Shown: in pieces, positions 8,822 to 15,999 of the stretch
How the letters are laid out: each line of letters starts with the position of its first letter
Position numbering within the stretch: position 1 is the stretch's first letter
Origin: Acidobacteriota bacterium
Lineage (GTDB): Bacteria; Acidobacteriota; Aminicenantia; Aminicenantales; Saccharicenantaceae
Assembly (NCBI GenBank): GCA_033549365.1
Contig: JAWSUF010000001.1
Location: 434,001-498,000 of the forward strand
Length of the DNA stretch: 64,000 nucleotides
Direction: 5' to 3'
The notes under the pieces: model-generated
Seen by the model: the letters and a program-made list of their open reading frames with translations, nothing else
Database searches by the model: none
What the model was told of the DNA's origin: nothing
Position numbers and translations under genes: made by a program

Positions 8822-10065
8822 GCGATCCCGCCGTTTTCTTCGCCGGCATGGCTCTGACCGTCCTGGCGGTTTTCTTTTTCTCGCTTTTTCACTTCACCCT
8901 CGGATCCTATTCCAAAATTTCCCTGAGCCGGTTCCTTGAGGAGAAAGACAAGGGATTCCGTCAGATGGTCATCGATCGTTTCGAGGAAACCCGGATCGCC
9001 GTCGAATGGCTGAGAACGATTGTCATCATCGCCTTCCTTGTCTATCTCTTCGCGATGTTCCCGCAGTTCCGTTTCCGGCCCTTGTGGCTGTTTATGCTTT
9101 CTCTGGGAATCTACGCGGTGTTTTTCGACGTCCTTCCCCGGGCGATCGCGTCCCTGGGGAAACACGCCCTTCTGAAAATGTTTCTGCCGGCCTTCGGGCT
9201 TGTTCGGATGATGGGCGCTCCGGTTCTGGCCCTGATCCGGCCGGCGGCGGCATGGGACGACCGGAACGAACGGGATGAGGAACGGGAAACCACGGACGGC
9301 GAAATCCAGACCTTCATCGACGAAGCCCGGGAACAGGGGATCATCGAACAGGACGAGGACGGCCTGCTGAGAAATGTCGTCGAGTTCGGCGACACCATTG
9401 TCCGCGAGATCATGACCCCCCGGCTGGACATGGTCTGCATCCGTGTCGACGCGACCATCGACAATCTCAAGGACATCATCATTCGGGAAAAATATTCCCG
9501 AATTCCCGTCTTCAGGGACCGGCTGGACAACATCGAAGGCATTGTCATCGCCAAGGACCTGCTGGGATACCTCGACGAAAAACACAAGACCCAATCCATC
9601 AAGCCGCTGATCCGTCCGGTCAGCTTTGTCACCGAGTCCATGGATGTCGCCGATCTTCTCGAGGAATTCCAGAAATCCAAACAGTACATGGCCATGGTCG
9701 TGGACGAACACGGCGGCGTCAGCGGTCTGGTCACCATGGAGGACGTGGTCGAAGAAATCATCGGTGAAATCCAGGACGAGTATGACGTGGAGGAAGCCCA
9801 GATCCGGGAAAACGGCCCGTTGGATTTCACGGTGACGGGAGAGGTGGAGGTCGAGGAACTCGAGGAACTGTTCGATGAAGACCTGGCCGAGGACGACTTC
9901 ATTTCCGTAGGAGGGCTCGTCGTCCACGCCCTGGGCCGGTTTCCGAAAAAAGGCGAGATCCTCCGCATCAAGGGCCTCGCCGTCGAAGTTCTGGATGTCG
10001 ACGACCGCAAGGTCCGCAAGCTGAGAATCCGCAGGGCCGCCGCGCCTGAAAGACGTGAATCATGA
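8818..10065 (+). CDS. CNNM/CorC-HlyC family membrane protein with CBS pair
   Basis: This is a 415-residue protein. The first 150 residues hold hydrophobic segments (AVFFAGMALTVLAVFFFSLFHF, then two more), consistent with a DUF21/CNNM-like membrane domain. Next come a tandem CBS region starting at VREIMTPRLDMV and including MAMVVDEHGGVSGLVTMEDVVEEI, and a C-terminal CorC_HlyC transporter-associated domain. Relatives are Mg2+/Co2+ efflux-linked proteins. It sits between ybeY and era with 4-nt overlaps on both sides. Transport specificity is inferred from the family only. Confidence 0.88.
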   Translation: MSDPAVFFAGMALTVLAVFFFSLFHFTLGSYSKISLSRFLEEKDKGFRQMVIDRFEETRIAVEWLRTIVIIAFLVYLFAMFPQFRFRPLWLFMLSLGIYAVFFDVLPRAIASLGKHALLKMFLPAFGLVRMMGAPVLALIRPAAAWDDRNERDEERETTDGEIQTFIDEAREQGIIEQDEDGLLRNVVEFGDTIVREIMTPRLDMVCIRVDATIDNLKDIIIREKYSRIPVFRDRLDNIEGIVIAKDLLGYLDEKHKTQSIKPLIRPVSFVTESMDVADLLEEFQKSKQYMAMVVDEHGGVSGLVTMEDVVEEIIGEIQDEYDVEEAQIRENGPLDFTVTGEVEVEELEELFDEDLAEDDFISVGGLVVHALGRFPKKGEILRIKGLAVEVLDVDDRKVRKLRIRRAAAPERRES

Positions 10066-11024
10066 CGGAAAAAACGAAGCCGAAAGGCAAAAGAAAACCG
10101 GCGGGCACACCCGCTTACCGGGCCGGAACGGTCGCCCTTGTGGGCCGCCCCAACGCCGGGAAATCGACCCTCCTCAATGCGCTCATGGGGGAAAAAGTCG
10201 CCATCATCTCCGACAAGCCCCAGACGACGCGGATGAACCTTCTGGGTATTAAAACCACCGACCGGCATCAAATCGTCTTCATCGACACGCCGGGAATTCA
10301 CAAACCCCTCCATGCCTTGAACAAACGGATGATGAATTTCGTCCGTTCCTCGCTGGAGACGGCCGATGTCGTCTGCCTCCTGATCGACGCAGCCCAGGCC
10401 TTCGGACACGGCGACGCTTTCGTCATCGAGATTTTGGGCAAGGTGAAAACGCCCGTCATTCTGCTCATCAACAAGGTCGATGCCGTACGCAAGGACAAGG
10501 TCCTTCCGCTCATCGACCGTTACAAGGACCTGATGAATTTCCGGGAGATCGTCCCCATCTCCGCCCTGAAGGGCGACAACCTTGAGGTTCTGGAGAACAT
10601 TCTGACGTCCCTTCTTCCCGAAGGCGAAAAGCTTTATCCCGAGGGATCTGTCAGCGATCAGTCCGAGCGGTTCTTTCTGTCCGAGATCGTCCGGGAAAAG
10701 ATTCTGGCCCGCGTCACGCAGGAGCTGCCGTTCACGACGGCCGTTCTGATCGAGGGCGTCGAGATGAAAGAAGGACGCGACAAGAAGGGACAGCCGAGAC
10801 CCGTCGCCCATGTTCGGGCCTCGGTCTTCGTCGAAAAGGACAACCACCGGAAAATCGTCATCGGCCGCGGCGGAGATCTCATCAAGGAAGTCGGCATCGA
10901 GTCCCGCCGCGAGATGGAGAAGATCCTCGAGGCGAAGGTCTACCTGGAACTCCAGGTGCGGGTGAAACCGCGGTGGCGGGATTCTCGGGACGTCCTTGAC
11001 CTGATCGAGGGCCAGCGGGATTAG
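10062..11024 (+). CDS. era: GTPase Era
   Basis: This 320-residue protein has the G1 motif GRPNAGKSTL, switch region TTRMNLLG, G3 DTPGIH and G4 NKVD. It ends with a KH RNA-binding domain containing VIGRGGDLIKEVG. Era binds 16S rRNA and assists 30S subunit maturation at the membrane-associated ribosome pool. The N-terminus has about 20 extra basic residues before the G domain. It is the last gene of the phoH-era run, overlapping the corC-like gene by 4 nt. No strong terminator is visible after it. Confidence 0.96.
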   Translation: MTEKTKPKGKRKPAGTPAYRAGTVALVGRPNAGKSTLLNALMGEKVAIISDKPQTTRMNLLGIKTTDRHQIVFIDTPGIHKPLHALNKRMMNFVRSSLETADVVCLLIDAAQAFGHGDAFVIEILGKVKTPVILLINKVDAVRKDKVLPLIDRYKDLMNFREIVPISALKGDNLEVLENILTSLLPEGEKLYPEGSVSDQSERFFLSEIVREKILARVTQELPFTTAVLIEGVEMKEGRDKKGQPRPVAHVRASVFVEKDNHRKIVIGRGGDLIKEVGIESRREMEKILEAKVYLELQVRVKPRWRDSRDVLDLIEGQRD

Positions 11025-11071
11025 ATTGCGGTTCGCTCATAAGACCCGACAATTCGCTACATCATTTGCAC

Positions 11072-11099
11072 TTGACAAAAATTCATTTTGATATAGAAT
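11072..11099 (+). promoter_or_regulatory. Promoter of the pheA-tyrA leader transcript
   Basis: TTGACA (11072-11077), a 16-nt spacer and TAGAAT (11094-11099). Transcription should start near 11106, about 10 nt before the leader-peptide ATG at 11116. Confidence 0.75.
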
Positions 11100-11115
11100 G
11101 CTTTTCGGTCGAAAC

Positions 11116-11202
11116 ATGGACATCGCCTTAGCGCTATCACACCCTCCATCCTGCCGCCCCTCTTTCTATTACGGCTTTACCTACCGGGCGGTAGGGCGCT
11201 AA
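11116..11202 (+). CDS. Phe/Tyr leader peptide of pheA-tyrA
   Basis: This 28-codon reading frame lies between the promoter and pheA. Its last third reads SFYYGFTYRAVGR: two Phe and three Tyr codons within seven codons. The downstream genes make phenylalanine and tyrosine, which is what an attenuation leader peptide predicts. The end of the peptide aligns with the leader before aroF (YGF-Y-AV) and shares the CGGGCGG module with the Asn and Cys leaders in this window. No Shine-Dalgarno precedes the ATG. Not seen before by me as an annotated family; the assignment rests on codon content, position and similarity among the four leaders. Confidence 0.88.
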   Translation: MDIALALSHPPSCRPSFYYGFTYRAVGR

Positions 11203-11245
11203 GGTTTCCTTAACACTCCCCCCCGCGAAAAGCGAAAAGGAAACC
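11126..11245 (+). promoter_or_regulatory. Alternative RNA structures of the pheA attenuator
   Basis: Several complementary pairs are visible. CCTTAGCGC (11126-11134) matches GCGCTAAGG (11196-11204) over 9 bp. CCTACC/GGTAGG (11180-11185 / 11190-11195) forms a tight hairpin over the last Tyr codon. CCGCCC (11154-11159) can pair with GGGCGG (11186-11191). GGTTTCCTT (11203-11211) matches AAGGAAACC (11237-11245), which contains the pheA Shine-Dalgarno. The first and last pairings share 11203-11204, so they compete. This looks like control of translation start by ribosome position, perhaps with transcription attenuation. Confidence 0.65.
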
Positions 11246-11248
11246 CCT

Positions 11249-12409
11249 ATGCCCGCCGAAAGACAGAAAGAACGGAGTCCTGCCGTGATCTCGCCCGAAA
11301 CGGTTCGGCCGTCGGCTCTCGGCATCCCCGAACCTCCGTCGCGCCGGGAGGCTCAGGTCGAACTGGGCGACATCCGCCGCCGGATCGACGCCGTCGATGC
11401 CCGCCTCGTCCGGCTTTTAACCGAACGCATGGAACTTGCGCTCCGGGCCGGAAAAACCAAGGCCCGGGTTCAGGATCCCGGCCGGGAAGAAGCCGTCCTC
11501 AACAACATCCTCAGGAGTCGGCCGGGTCCTTTGTCCGAAGAGTTCCTGCTCGACCTGTTTCAAAGGATCATCTCGGAATGTCGAACGGCCGAGGAGGCGC
11601 ATCCATCCCTTGTCGGATTTCAGGGCGAGCACGGGGCATACAGCGAGGAGGCCGCCCGGACGGCCTGCCCGGAGTCCGTTCCCATTCCCTTCCGCGGATT
11701 CCGAGACATCTTCGATGGCGTCGGCGGGGGAAGGCTCGACCTCGGCATCGTTCCCGTCGAAAACTCGACCGAAGGCGCCGTCGCCGAGGTCAACGACCTT
11801 CTTCTTGAATACGATCTCTTCATCATCCGGGAGATCCGCTTCCCCATCCGCCATAAGCTCCTTGTTCCTCCCGGAATCGACCCGGGCGGTTTGAAGACGG
11901 TCATGTCGCACCCCCAGGCCCTCGCCCAATGCCGTCGTTTTCTGAGGGACAACGGCCTGGACGCTCAGCCCGTCTACGATACGGCCGGGGCGGCGCGGCG
12001 CTTGAGCGACAACCCGGGCGCCGGAACAGCGGTCATCGCCTCGCATCTTTGCGCCGACCTCTACGGCCTGGAAATCGCGGCCGAAAACATCGAGGACGAG
12101 CCGAGCAACAGGACGCGCTTTCTCGTCCTGTCCCGGGCCCAACATACGGGCGCGGCCGCAAAGGGCTCCCTCGCCTTCTCCACGCGACACGAAGCTGGCG
12201 CCCTGTGCGCCGTTCTCGACGTTTTCCGTGAGAGGCGGATCAACCTGCTGAGGATCGAATCCCGCCCCGTCAAGACCGATCCCGGCACATACGTTTTTTT
12301 CGTGGATTTCGCCGGGTCGCCGCGCGACGCCGGCGTCGCGGAGGCCTTGGCCGCGGCTCGGGAACGCGCGACGTTTTGGAAATTTTTCGGCGGTTATGAG
12401 GAGGTGTGA
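11249..12409 (+). CDS. pheA: Bifunctional chorismate mutase / prephenate dehydratase
   Basis: This 386-residue P-protein has a low-complexity N-terminus of about 35 residues, then an AroQ-type chorismate mutase domain (IRRRIDAVDARLVRLLTERMEL, about 39-115). The prephenate dehydratase domain (about 118-305) contains VENSTEGAV and the catalytic NRTRF motif. A C-terminal ACT domain with GALCAVLDVFRE and the RIESRP phenylalanine-binding motif follows. It converts chorismate to prephenate and then phenylpyruvate and should be feedback-inhibited by Phe. Translation starts at ATG 11249 behind AAAAGGAAA, a Shine-Dalgarno that can be masked by the leader RNA. tyrA follows after 1 nt. Confidence 0.95.
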   Translation: MPAERQKERSPAVISPETVRPSALGIPEPPSRREAQVELGDIRRRIDAVDARLVRLLTERMELALRAGKTKARVQDPGREEAVLNNILRSRPGPLSEEFLLDLFQRIISECRTAEEAHPSLVGFQGEHGAYSEEAARTACPESVPIPFRGFRDIFDGVGGGRLDLGIVPVENSTEGAVAEVNDLLLEYDLFIIREIRFPIRHKLLVPPGIDPGGLKTVMSHPQALAQCRRFLRDNGLDAQPVYDTAGAARRLSDNPGAGTAVIASHLCADLYGLEIAAENIEDEPSNRTRFLVLSRAQHTGAAAKGSLAFSTRHEAGALCAVLDVFRERRINLLRIESRPVKTDPGTYVFFVDFAGSPRDAGVAEALAAARERATFWKFFGGYEEV

Positions 12410-12410
12410 T

Positions 12411-13184
12411 ATGAGAATCGCCGTTATGGGAATCGGACACATGGGACGTTGGCTGGCTTCGGGGTTGGCACGCGACGCCGAAGTCGGCGTTCATGACAGC
12501 GACACCGGCCGCATGGCCTCCGTCCCCGGCGCAGCCAGGCTGGAGCACCCGGCCGAGTTGGCCGGCTTCCGTCCCGATCTCCTCGTCAACGCCGTCGGCA
12601 TCGGGGACACCGTTTCCGCTTTCCGGGCCGTTGAGCCCTTCCTCCCCCCGGGCTGCATCTTGACGGACATCGCGACGATCAAAAGCCCCGTCTTCGAATA
12701 CTACAGCGGATGCCCGTTCCCGCATGCCTCGATTCACCCTCTTTTCGGCCCGAACTTCGCGGACCTCGACCGCATCTCCGGCGGGGTCGTCCTCGTGCTC
12801 CGCGAATCCGCCGAACCGGCCAAGATCCTGTTCCGGCGCGTCTTCGACGCCCTCCGCTGTCGTGTCGTCGAATGTTCCCTGGCCGAACACGAGGCCGTCA
12901 TGGGAACGTCCTTGTCGCTCCCCGTGGCCTCCGCGATTGCCTTCGCCGCCGCGCTGTCCCCCGACCCGTTGCCCGGCTCATCATTTTCAGCTTTCCGGGA
13001 AATAACCCGGCGGATGTTCCGGGAGGACGACCGCCTTCTGGCCGAAATCCTCTTCAACCCCCATTCGCTCCGGAGGATCGACGACATGACGCGCAGCCTC
13101 GAATTCCTCAAGCACGTTATCCGGGCCAGGGATTATGACGAAGCCTTCGGGCTTCTCGACAGGCTGAGAAAAAAAATCGGTTGA
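12411..13184 (+). CDS. tyrA: Prephenate dehydrogenase
   Basis: This 257-residue protein has the NAD(P) motif GIGHMGRWLA at the N-terminus, TDIATIKSP and the HPLFGPN block (canonical HPMFGP). The helical dimerisation domain of the TyrA family follows. It oxidatively decarboxylates prephenate to 4-hydroxyphenylpyruvate for tyrosine. ATG 12411 is chosen over 12396 because GAGGAGGTG (12399-12407) is a near-perfect ribosome-binding site for it and the protein then starts at the Rossmann strand. It is co-transcribed with pheA. There is no ACT domain, so feedback control may act mainly through the shared leader peptide. Confidence 0.92.
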   Translation: MRIAVMGIGHMGRWLASGLARDAEVGVHDSDTGRMASVPGAARLEHPAELAGFRPDLLVNAVGIGDTVSAFRAVEPFLPPGCILTDIATIKSPVFEYYSGCPFPHASIHPLFGPNFADLDRISGGVVLVLRESAEPAKILFRRVFDALRCRVVECSLAEHEAVMGTSLSLPVASAIAFAAALSPDPLPGSSFSAFREITRRMFREDDRLLAEILFNPHSLRRIDDMTRSLEFLKHVIRARDYDEAFGLLDRLRKKIG

Positions 13185-13189
13185 GCCGC

Positions 13190-13218
13190 TTGACAAGATC
13201 CGGGAATTGAGCTAAAAG
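13190..13218 (+). promoter_or_regulatory. Promoter of the aro-trp operon leader
   Basis: TTGACA (13190-13195), a 17-nt spacer and TAAAAG (13213-13218) lie just after the tyrA stop. The leader ATG is at 13226, only 7 nt past the -10 box, so the transcript would begin at or next to the start codon (leaderless). Confidence 0.75.
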
Positions 13219-13225
13219 ACTCCTC

Positions 13226-13318
13226 ATGACAACGCAAGGATCCGCCGTGGCCGACGCCCGGGGCGTATCCTGCTTCGTTTACGGTTTTTATTACTGGGCG
13301 GTCTCCCCCGCCCTGTAA
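13226..13318 (+). CDS. Phe/Tyr/Trp leader peptide of the aro-trp operon
   Basis: This 30-codon reading frame ends in CFVYGFYYWAVSPAL: two Phe, three Tyr and one Trp codon in nine codons. The operon it precedes makes chorismate and tryptophan, the precursors or end products of all three. It aligns with the pheA leader (F-YGF-Y-AV). Control codons are followed by TGGGCGGTC, and GGGCGG (13296-13301) pairs with CCGCCC (13308-13313). No Shine-Dalgarno is present, and the promoter position predicts a leaderless mRNA. Function is inferred from codon content and position. Confidence 0.9.
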   Translation: MTTQGSAVADARGVSCFVYGFYYWAVSPAL

Positions 13319-13343
13319 TATCACCCCCGCTCCCCTTTTTCCC
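13296..13343 (+). promoter_or_regulatory. Attenuator hairpin and C-rich tract of the aro-trp leader
   Basis: GGGCGG (13296-13301) and CCGCCC (13308-13313) form a 6-bp GC hairpin overlapping the last codons of the leader. A cytosine-rich, guanine-poor tract follows, ending in TTTTTCCC near 13336-13343. The T-run is more than 20 nt from the stem, so this is not a standard intrinsic terminator. A Rho-dependent or mixed mechanism is possible. Confidence 0.55.
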
Positions 13344-13394
13344 TGAAGAGGGATCATTGTGTCTTGACATCCCCTGTCCAAGGAGAAACCCCTA

Positions 13395-13493
13395 GTGTTT
13401 GCAATCATTTCCAATCCTCCGTCACAGCGGAAGCCGGCATCGTTCGCGAGGTCCGGATCCTCAACCGCCCGGCCGGCCCGTGAGGCCCGGTGA
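13395..13493 (+). CDS. 32-codon ORF coupled to aroF
   Basis: AAGGAG (13380-13385), the best Shine-Dalgarno in the region, sits 9 nt before GTG 13395. It opens a 32-residue frame beginning [16 protein letters not shown] and ending RPAREAR. Its TGA (13491-13493) overlaps the aroF ATG at 13493. aroF itself has only a weak ribosome-binding site, so translation of this ORF may feed aroF by reinitiation. No similarity to a known peptide is recognised. It could also be the decayed 5' part of a longer ancestral aroF. Confidence 0.45.
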   Translation: MFAIISNPPSQRKPASFARSGSSTARPAREAR

Positions 13494-14320
13494 TGACGCC
13501 CAAACTCTATTCGCTGGAATCGTCGCGCGAGCGGCGTTCGACGGTGTGGGTGGACGGCGTCGAGATCGGCCGCGGTTTCGTCCTGATCGCGGGTCCCTGC
13601 AGCGTCGAAAGCGAGGCGCAGATGCTCCTCACCGCACAGAAAGTCCGGGAAGCCGGCGCCCATCTTCTGCGGGGCGGCGCGTTCAAACCGAGGACATCGC
13701 CCTACTCTTTCCAAGGCCTCGGAATCAAGGGATTGAAGATCCTGGCTAAGGCACGGGAAATCTTCGGGCTTCCCGTCGTGACCGAGGTCATCGACCCCCG
13801 CGATGCCGGGTGGGTCGGCGAATACGCCGACGTTCTTCAGATCGGCGCCCGAAATATGCAGAATTTCTCCCTCCTCCGCGAAGCGGGAAAGGCGGGGAAA
13901 CCCGTGCTCCTCAAGCGCGGCATGAATTCGACGCTCGACGAGTGGCTCAACTGCGCCGAGTACATCCTGGCCGAAGGCAATCCCCGGGTCATCCTCTGCG
14001 AACGGGGCATCCGGACTTTCGAAACCTACACTCGCAACACACTTGACCTCAGCATCGTGCCCGCCGTCCGGGAACTGTGCCATCTGCCGGTCATCGTCGA
14101 TCCTTCACATGGAACCGGGCGGGCGAGCCTCGTGGAGCCGATGGGCTTGGCCGCGGCGGCCGCGGGCGCCGACGGGTTGATCGTCGAGGTCCACCACAAC
14201 CCCGCCGAAGCCCTCAGCGACAAGGACCAGACCCTGTCGCCCGAAGAATTCGCCCGGATGGCCGGCCGTGTTCTCCGCCTTTGCGGGCATCTCGCCGGGG
14301 AAGGCGCGGAACATGCTTGA
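13493..14320 (+). CDS. aroF: 3-deoxy-7-phosphoheptulonate (DAHP) synthase, class I beta
   Basis: This 275-residue enzyme condenses phosphoenolpyruvate and erythrose 4-phosphate, the first step to chorismate. Signatures are [27 protein letters not shown], the [10 protein letters not shown] block, LLKRG and VDPSHGTGR, as in the KdsA-like AroI-beta group. It lacks the N-terminal ferredoxin-like or chorismate-mutase regulatory domain of many relatives, so allosteric control is probably absent and the leader peptide may be the main control. ATG 13493 is used; an in-frame GTG at 13490 is possible. It overlaps the 32-codon ORF upstream and aroB downstream. Confidence 0.95.
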   Translation: MTPKLYSLESSRERRSTVWVDGVEIGRGFVLIAGPCSVESEAQMLLTAQKVREAGAHLLRGGAFKPRTSPYSFQGLGIKGLKILAKAREIFGLPVVTEVIDPRDAGWVGEYADVLQIGARNMQNFSLLREAGKAGKPVLLKRGMNSTLDEWLNCAEYILAEGNPRVILCERGIRTFETYTRNTLDLSIVPAVRELCHLPVIVDPSHGTGRASLVEPMGLAAAAAGADGLIVEVHHNPAEALSDKDQTLSPEEFARMAGRVLRLCGHLAGEGAEHA

Positions 14321-15353
14321 GACCGTCGAAATCGCCGCCGCAAGCGGCCGGTCACAGATCCTGATCGGCACACCGCTCGAAGCCCTGACCGACCGCCTCG
14401 CAGGCTCGCCCGCCGTCGTCGTCACCGACCGGACGGTCCGCAGGCTCCACGGCCGCCGTTTTCCCGCAAACGTCCCGGTCCTTCTCGCGGAACAGGGTGA
14501 GAGGCGCAAGTCCCTGCGAACCGTAGCCCGTCTCTACGTCCGCCTGCTCGCCGCCGGCGTGGACCGCTCGACGTGGATCGTCGGCGTCGGCGGCGGCGTC
14601 GTCTGCGACCTCGCGGGGTTCGTGGCCTCGACGATCCTGCGCGGCGTGCCGTTCGCCTTTGCGCCGACGACGCTCCTGGCGCAGGCCGATGCCGCGATCG
14701 GAGGGAAAAACGGCGTGAACATCCGGAACTATAAAAATATGGCCGGAACCGTCCACCAGCCCCGGTTCGTCCTCTGCGACCTCTCCATTCTGGCGACGCT
14801 TCCCCCGGCCGAACTCCGCAACGGCTTCGCCGAAATCGTCAAGGCGGCCGCCGTCGCCGACTCCGGGCTTTTCAAGTTCCTGGAAAGAAACGTCGGGGCG
14901 CTTCTCCGTCTCGAACCGGTTTCCGCGGCCCGGGCCGTGGCGGGCTCGGTGCGGGTCAAGGCGGCCGTCGTCGGCCGCGACGAGGAGGACCGCGGCGAAC
15001 GCAAAATTCTGAATTTCGGGCACACGATCGGCCACGCCCTGGAAAAAACCCAACGGATTCCCCACGGCCTCGCCGTCGCCGCCGGAATGTCCCTCGCCGC
15101 CGAAATTTCCGTACGGCGCGGCATGCTCGCCGAAGAGGAGGCGCGGCGGCTCGAACGTCTCCTTGCGGCCTTCGGGCTTCCCGCGCGGCCCGGGCGGCGG
15201 ATGAAGGCGGCGAAGGTTCTCGACGCCGTTTTCCACGACAAGAAAAAAACGGGCGACGCCATCGACTTCGTGTTGCTTCGGAGCATCGGCCGGGCCGTCG
15301 TCGAACCCATCCGGACGAGCGAACTCGAGGAGATTCTCCGTGATCTGCGCTAG
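14313..15353 (+). CDS. aroB: 3-dehydroquinate synthase
   Basis: This 346-residue protein converts DAHP to 3-dehydroquinate using NAD+ and a divalent metal. It shows [36 protein letters not shown], the AEIVKAAAV metal-binding region and [14 protein letters not shown] 14313 starts within the end of aroF (8-nt overlap); an in-frame ATG at 14268 lies further inside aroF and is less likely. The aroD start (GTG 15340) lies within its last codons. Length and motifs are normal for the family. Confidence 0.96.
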   Translation: MLETVEIAAASGRSQILIGTPLEALTDRLAGSPAVVVTDRTVRRLHGRRFPANVPVLLAEQGERRKSLRTVARLYVRLLAAGVDRSTWIVGVGGGVVCDLAGFVASTILRGVPFAFAPTTLLAQADAAIGGKNGVNIRNYKNMAGTVHQPRFVLCDLSILATLPPAELRNGFAEIVKAAAVADSGLFKFLERNVGALLRLEPVSAARAVAGSVRVKAAVVGRDEEDRGERKILNFGHTIGHALEKTQRIPHGLAVAAGMSLAAEISVRRGMLAEEEARRLERLLAAFGLPARPGRRMKAAKVLDAVFHDKKKTGDAIDFVLLRSIGRAVVEPIRTSELEEILRDLR

Positions 15354-15999
15354 CCTCGGACGTCTGAGCCCCGGACGGTGCCGGAAGCTTCTGCGGACGA
15401 TTCCCTTCGCCGAGATCCGGCTCGACCTCGCCGACTGGACGGAGGAAGACATCCGCGGCGTCTTCGCCCTTCCCAACCGGTTGATCGCGACCTGCCGTCC
15501 CGGCCGCGGCGTATCGGATGCCGTGCGGTTCGGCATCCTTGCGGCGGCCCTTGAGGCCGGGGCGGCCTATGTCGATGTCGAATGCGACGCAGCCCCGTCT
15601 TTCCGGAGAAACCTCGTTTCCCACGCCCGGCGTCGCGGACGGCGGGTCATTCTCTCGTATCACAATCATCGGCGGACTCCGTCCGCCGCCGTTCTGGAAC
15701 GGATCGCCGTACGCGGCCTGAAGAACGATGCTGATATCGTCAAGATCGCCTGCCGCGCCCGGAGCGCCGGGGAAGCCCTCCGGATTGTCTCTCTCTACCG
15801 CGAGCCGGGCGGCCGCGCCGGAAAAATCCTGGCTTTCGGCCTCGGCGCTCGGGCGACCTGGACACGGATCGCCGCGCCCCTGCTCGGAGCCCCGTTCACG
15901 TTCGCTCATCCCGACGGCCTGGAAAAGACGGCCGAAGGTCAGATCGCCTACGGGGAGATGGAGAGAATACTCCGTCTCTTTTCCGAGGAGGCGCCGTGA
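15340..15999 (+). CDS. aroD: Type I 3-dehydroquinate dehydratase
   Basis: This 219-residue TIM-barrel enzyme dehydrates 3-dehydroquinate to 3-dehydroshikimate through a Schiff base. The expected residues are visible: EIRLD (substrate contact), the active-site histidine in LSYHNH and the Schiff-base lysine in ADIVKIAC. It starts with GTG inside the end of aroB. The stop overlaps the GTG start of the aroE-aroK fusion. It is a little shorter than the Escherichia coli enzyme, but no key element is missing. Confidence 0.93.
   Translation: MICASLGRLSPGRCRKLLRTIPFAEIRLDLADWTEEDIRGVFALPNRLIATCRPGRGVSDAVRFGILAAALEAGAAYVDVECDAAPSFRRNLVSHARRRGRRVILSYHNHRRTPSAAVLERIAVRGLKNDADIVKIACRARSAGEALRIVSLYREPGGRAGKILAFGLGARATWTRIAAPLLGAPFTFAHPDGLEKTAEGQIAYGEMERILRLFSEEAP

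Noticed and set aside
9111-10847. 578-codon minus-strand open frame across corC and era
   Set aside because: Serine/arginine-rich antisense product without motifs; both plus-strand genes are certain.
13296-13343. Standard intrinsic terminator in the aro-trp leader
   Set aside because: The T-run is more than 20 nt from the hairpin, so a classical stem-U-tract terminator is not supported.
13364-13392. Second promoter (TTGACA at 13364-13369) before aroF
   Set aside because: No acceptable -10 box at 16-18 nt; the positions read C-rich sequence.
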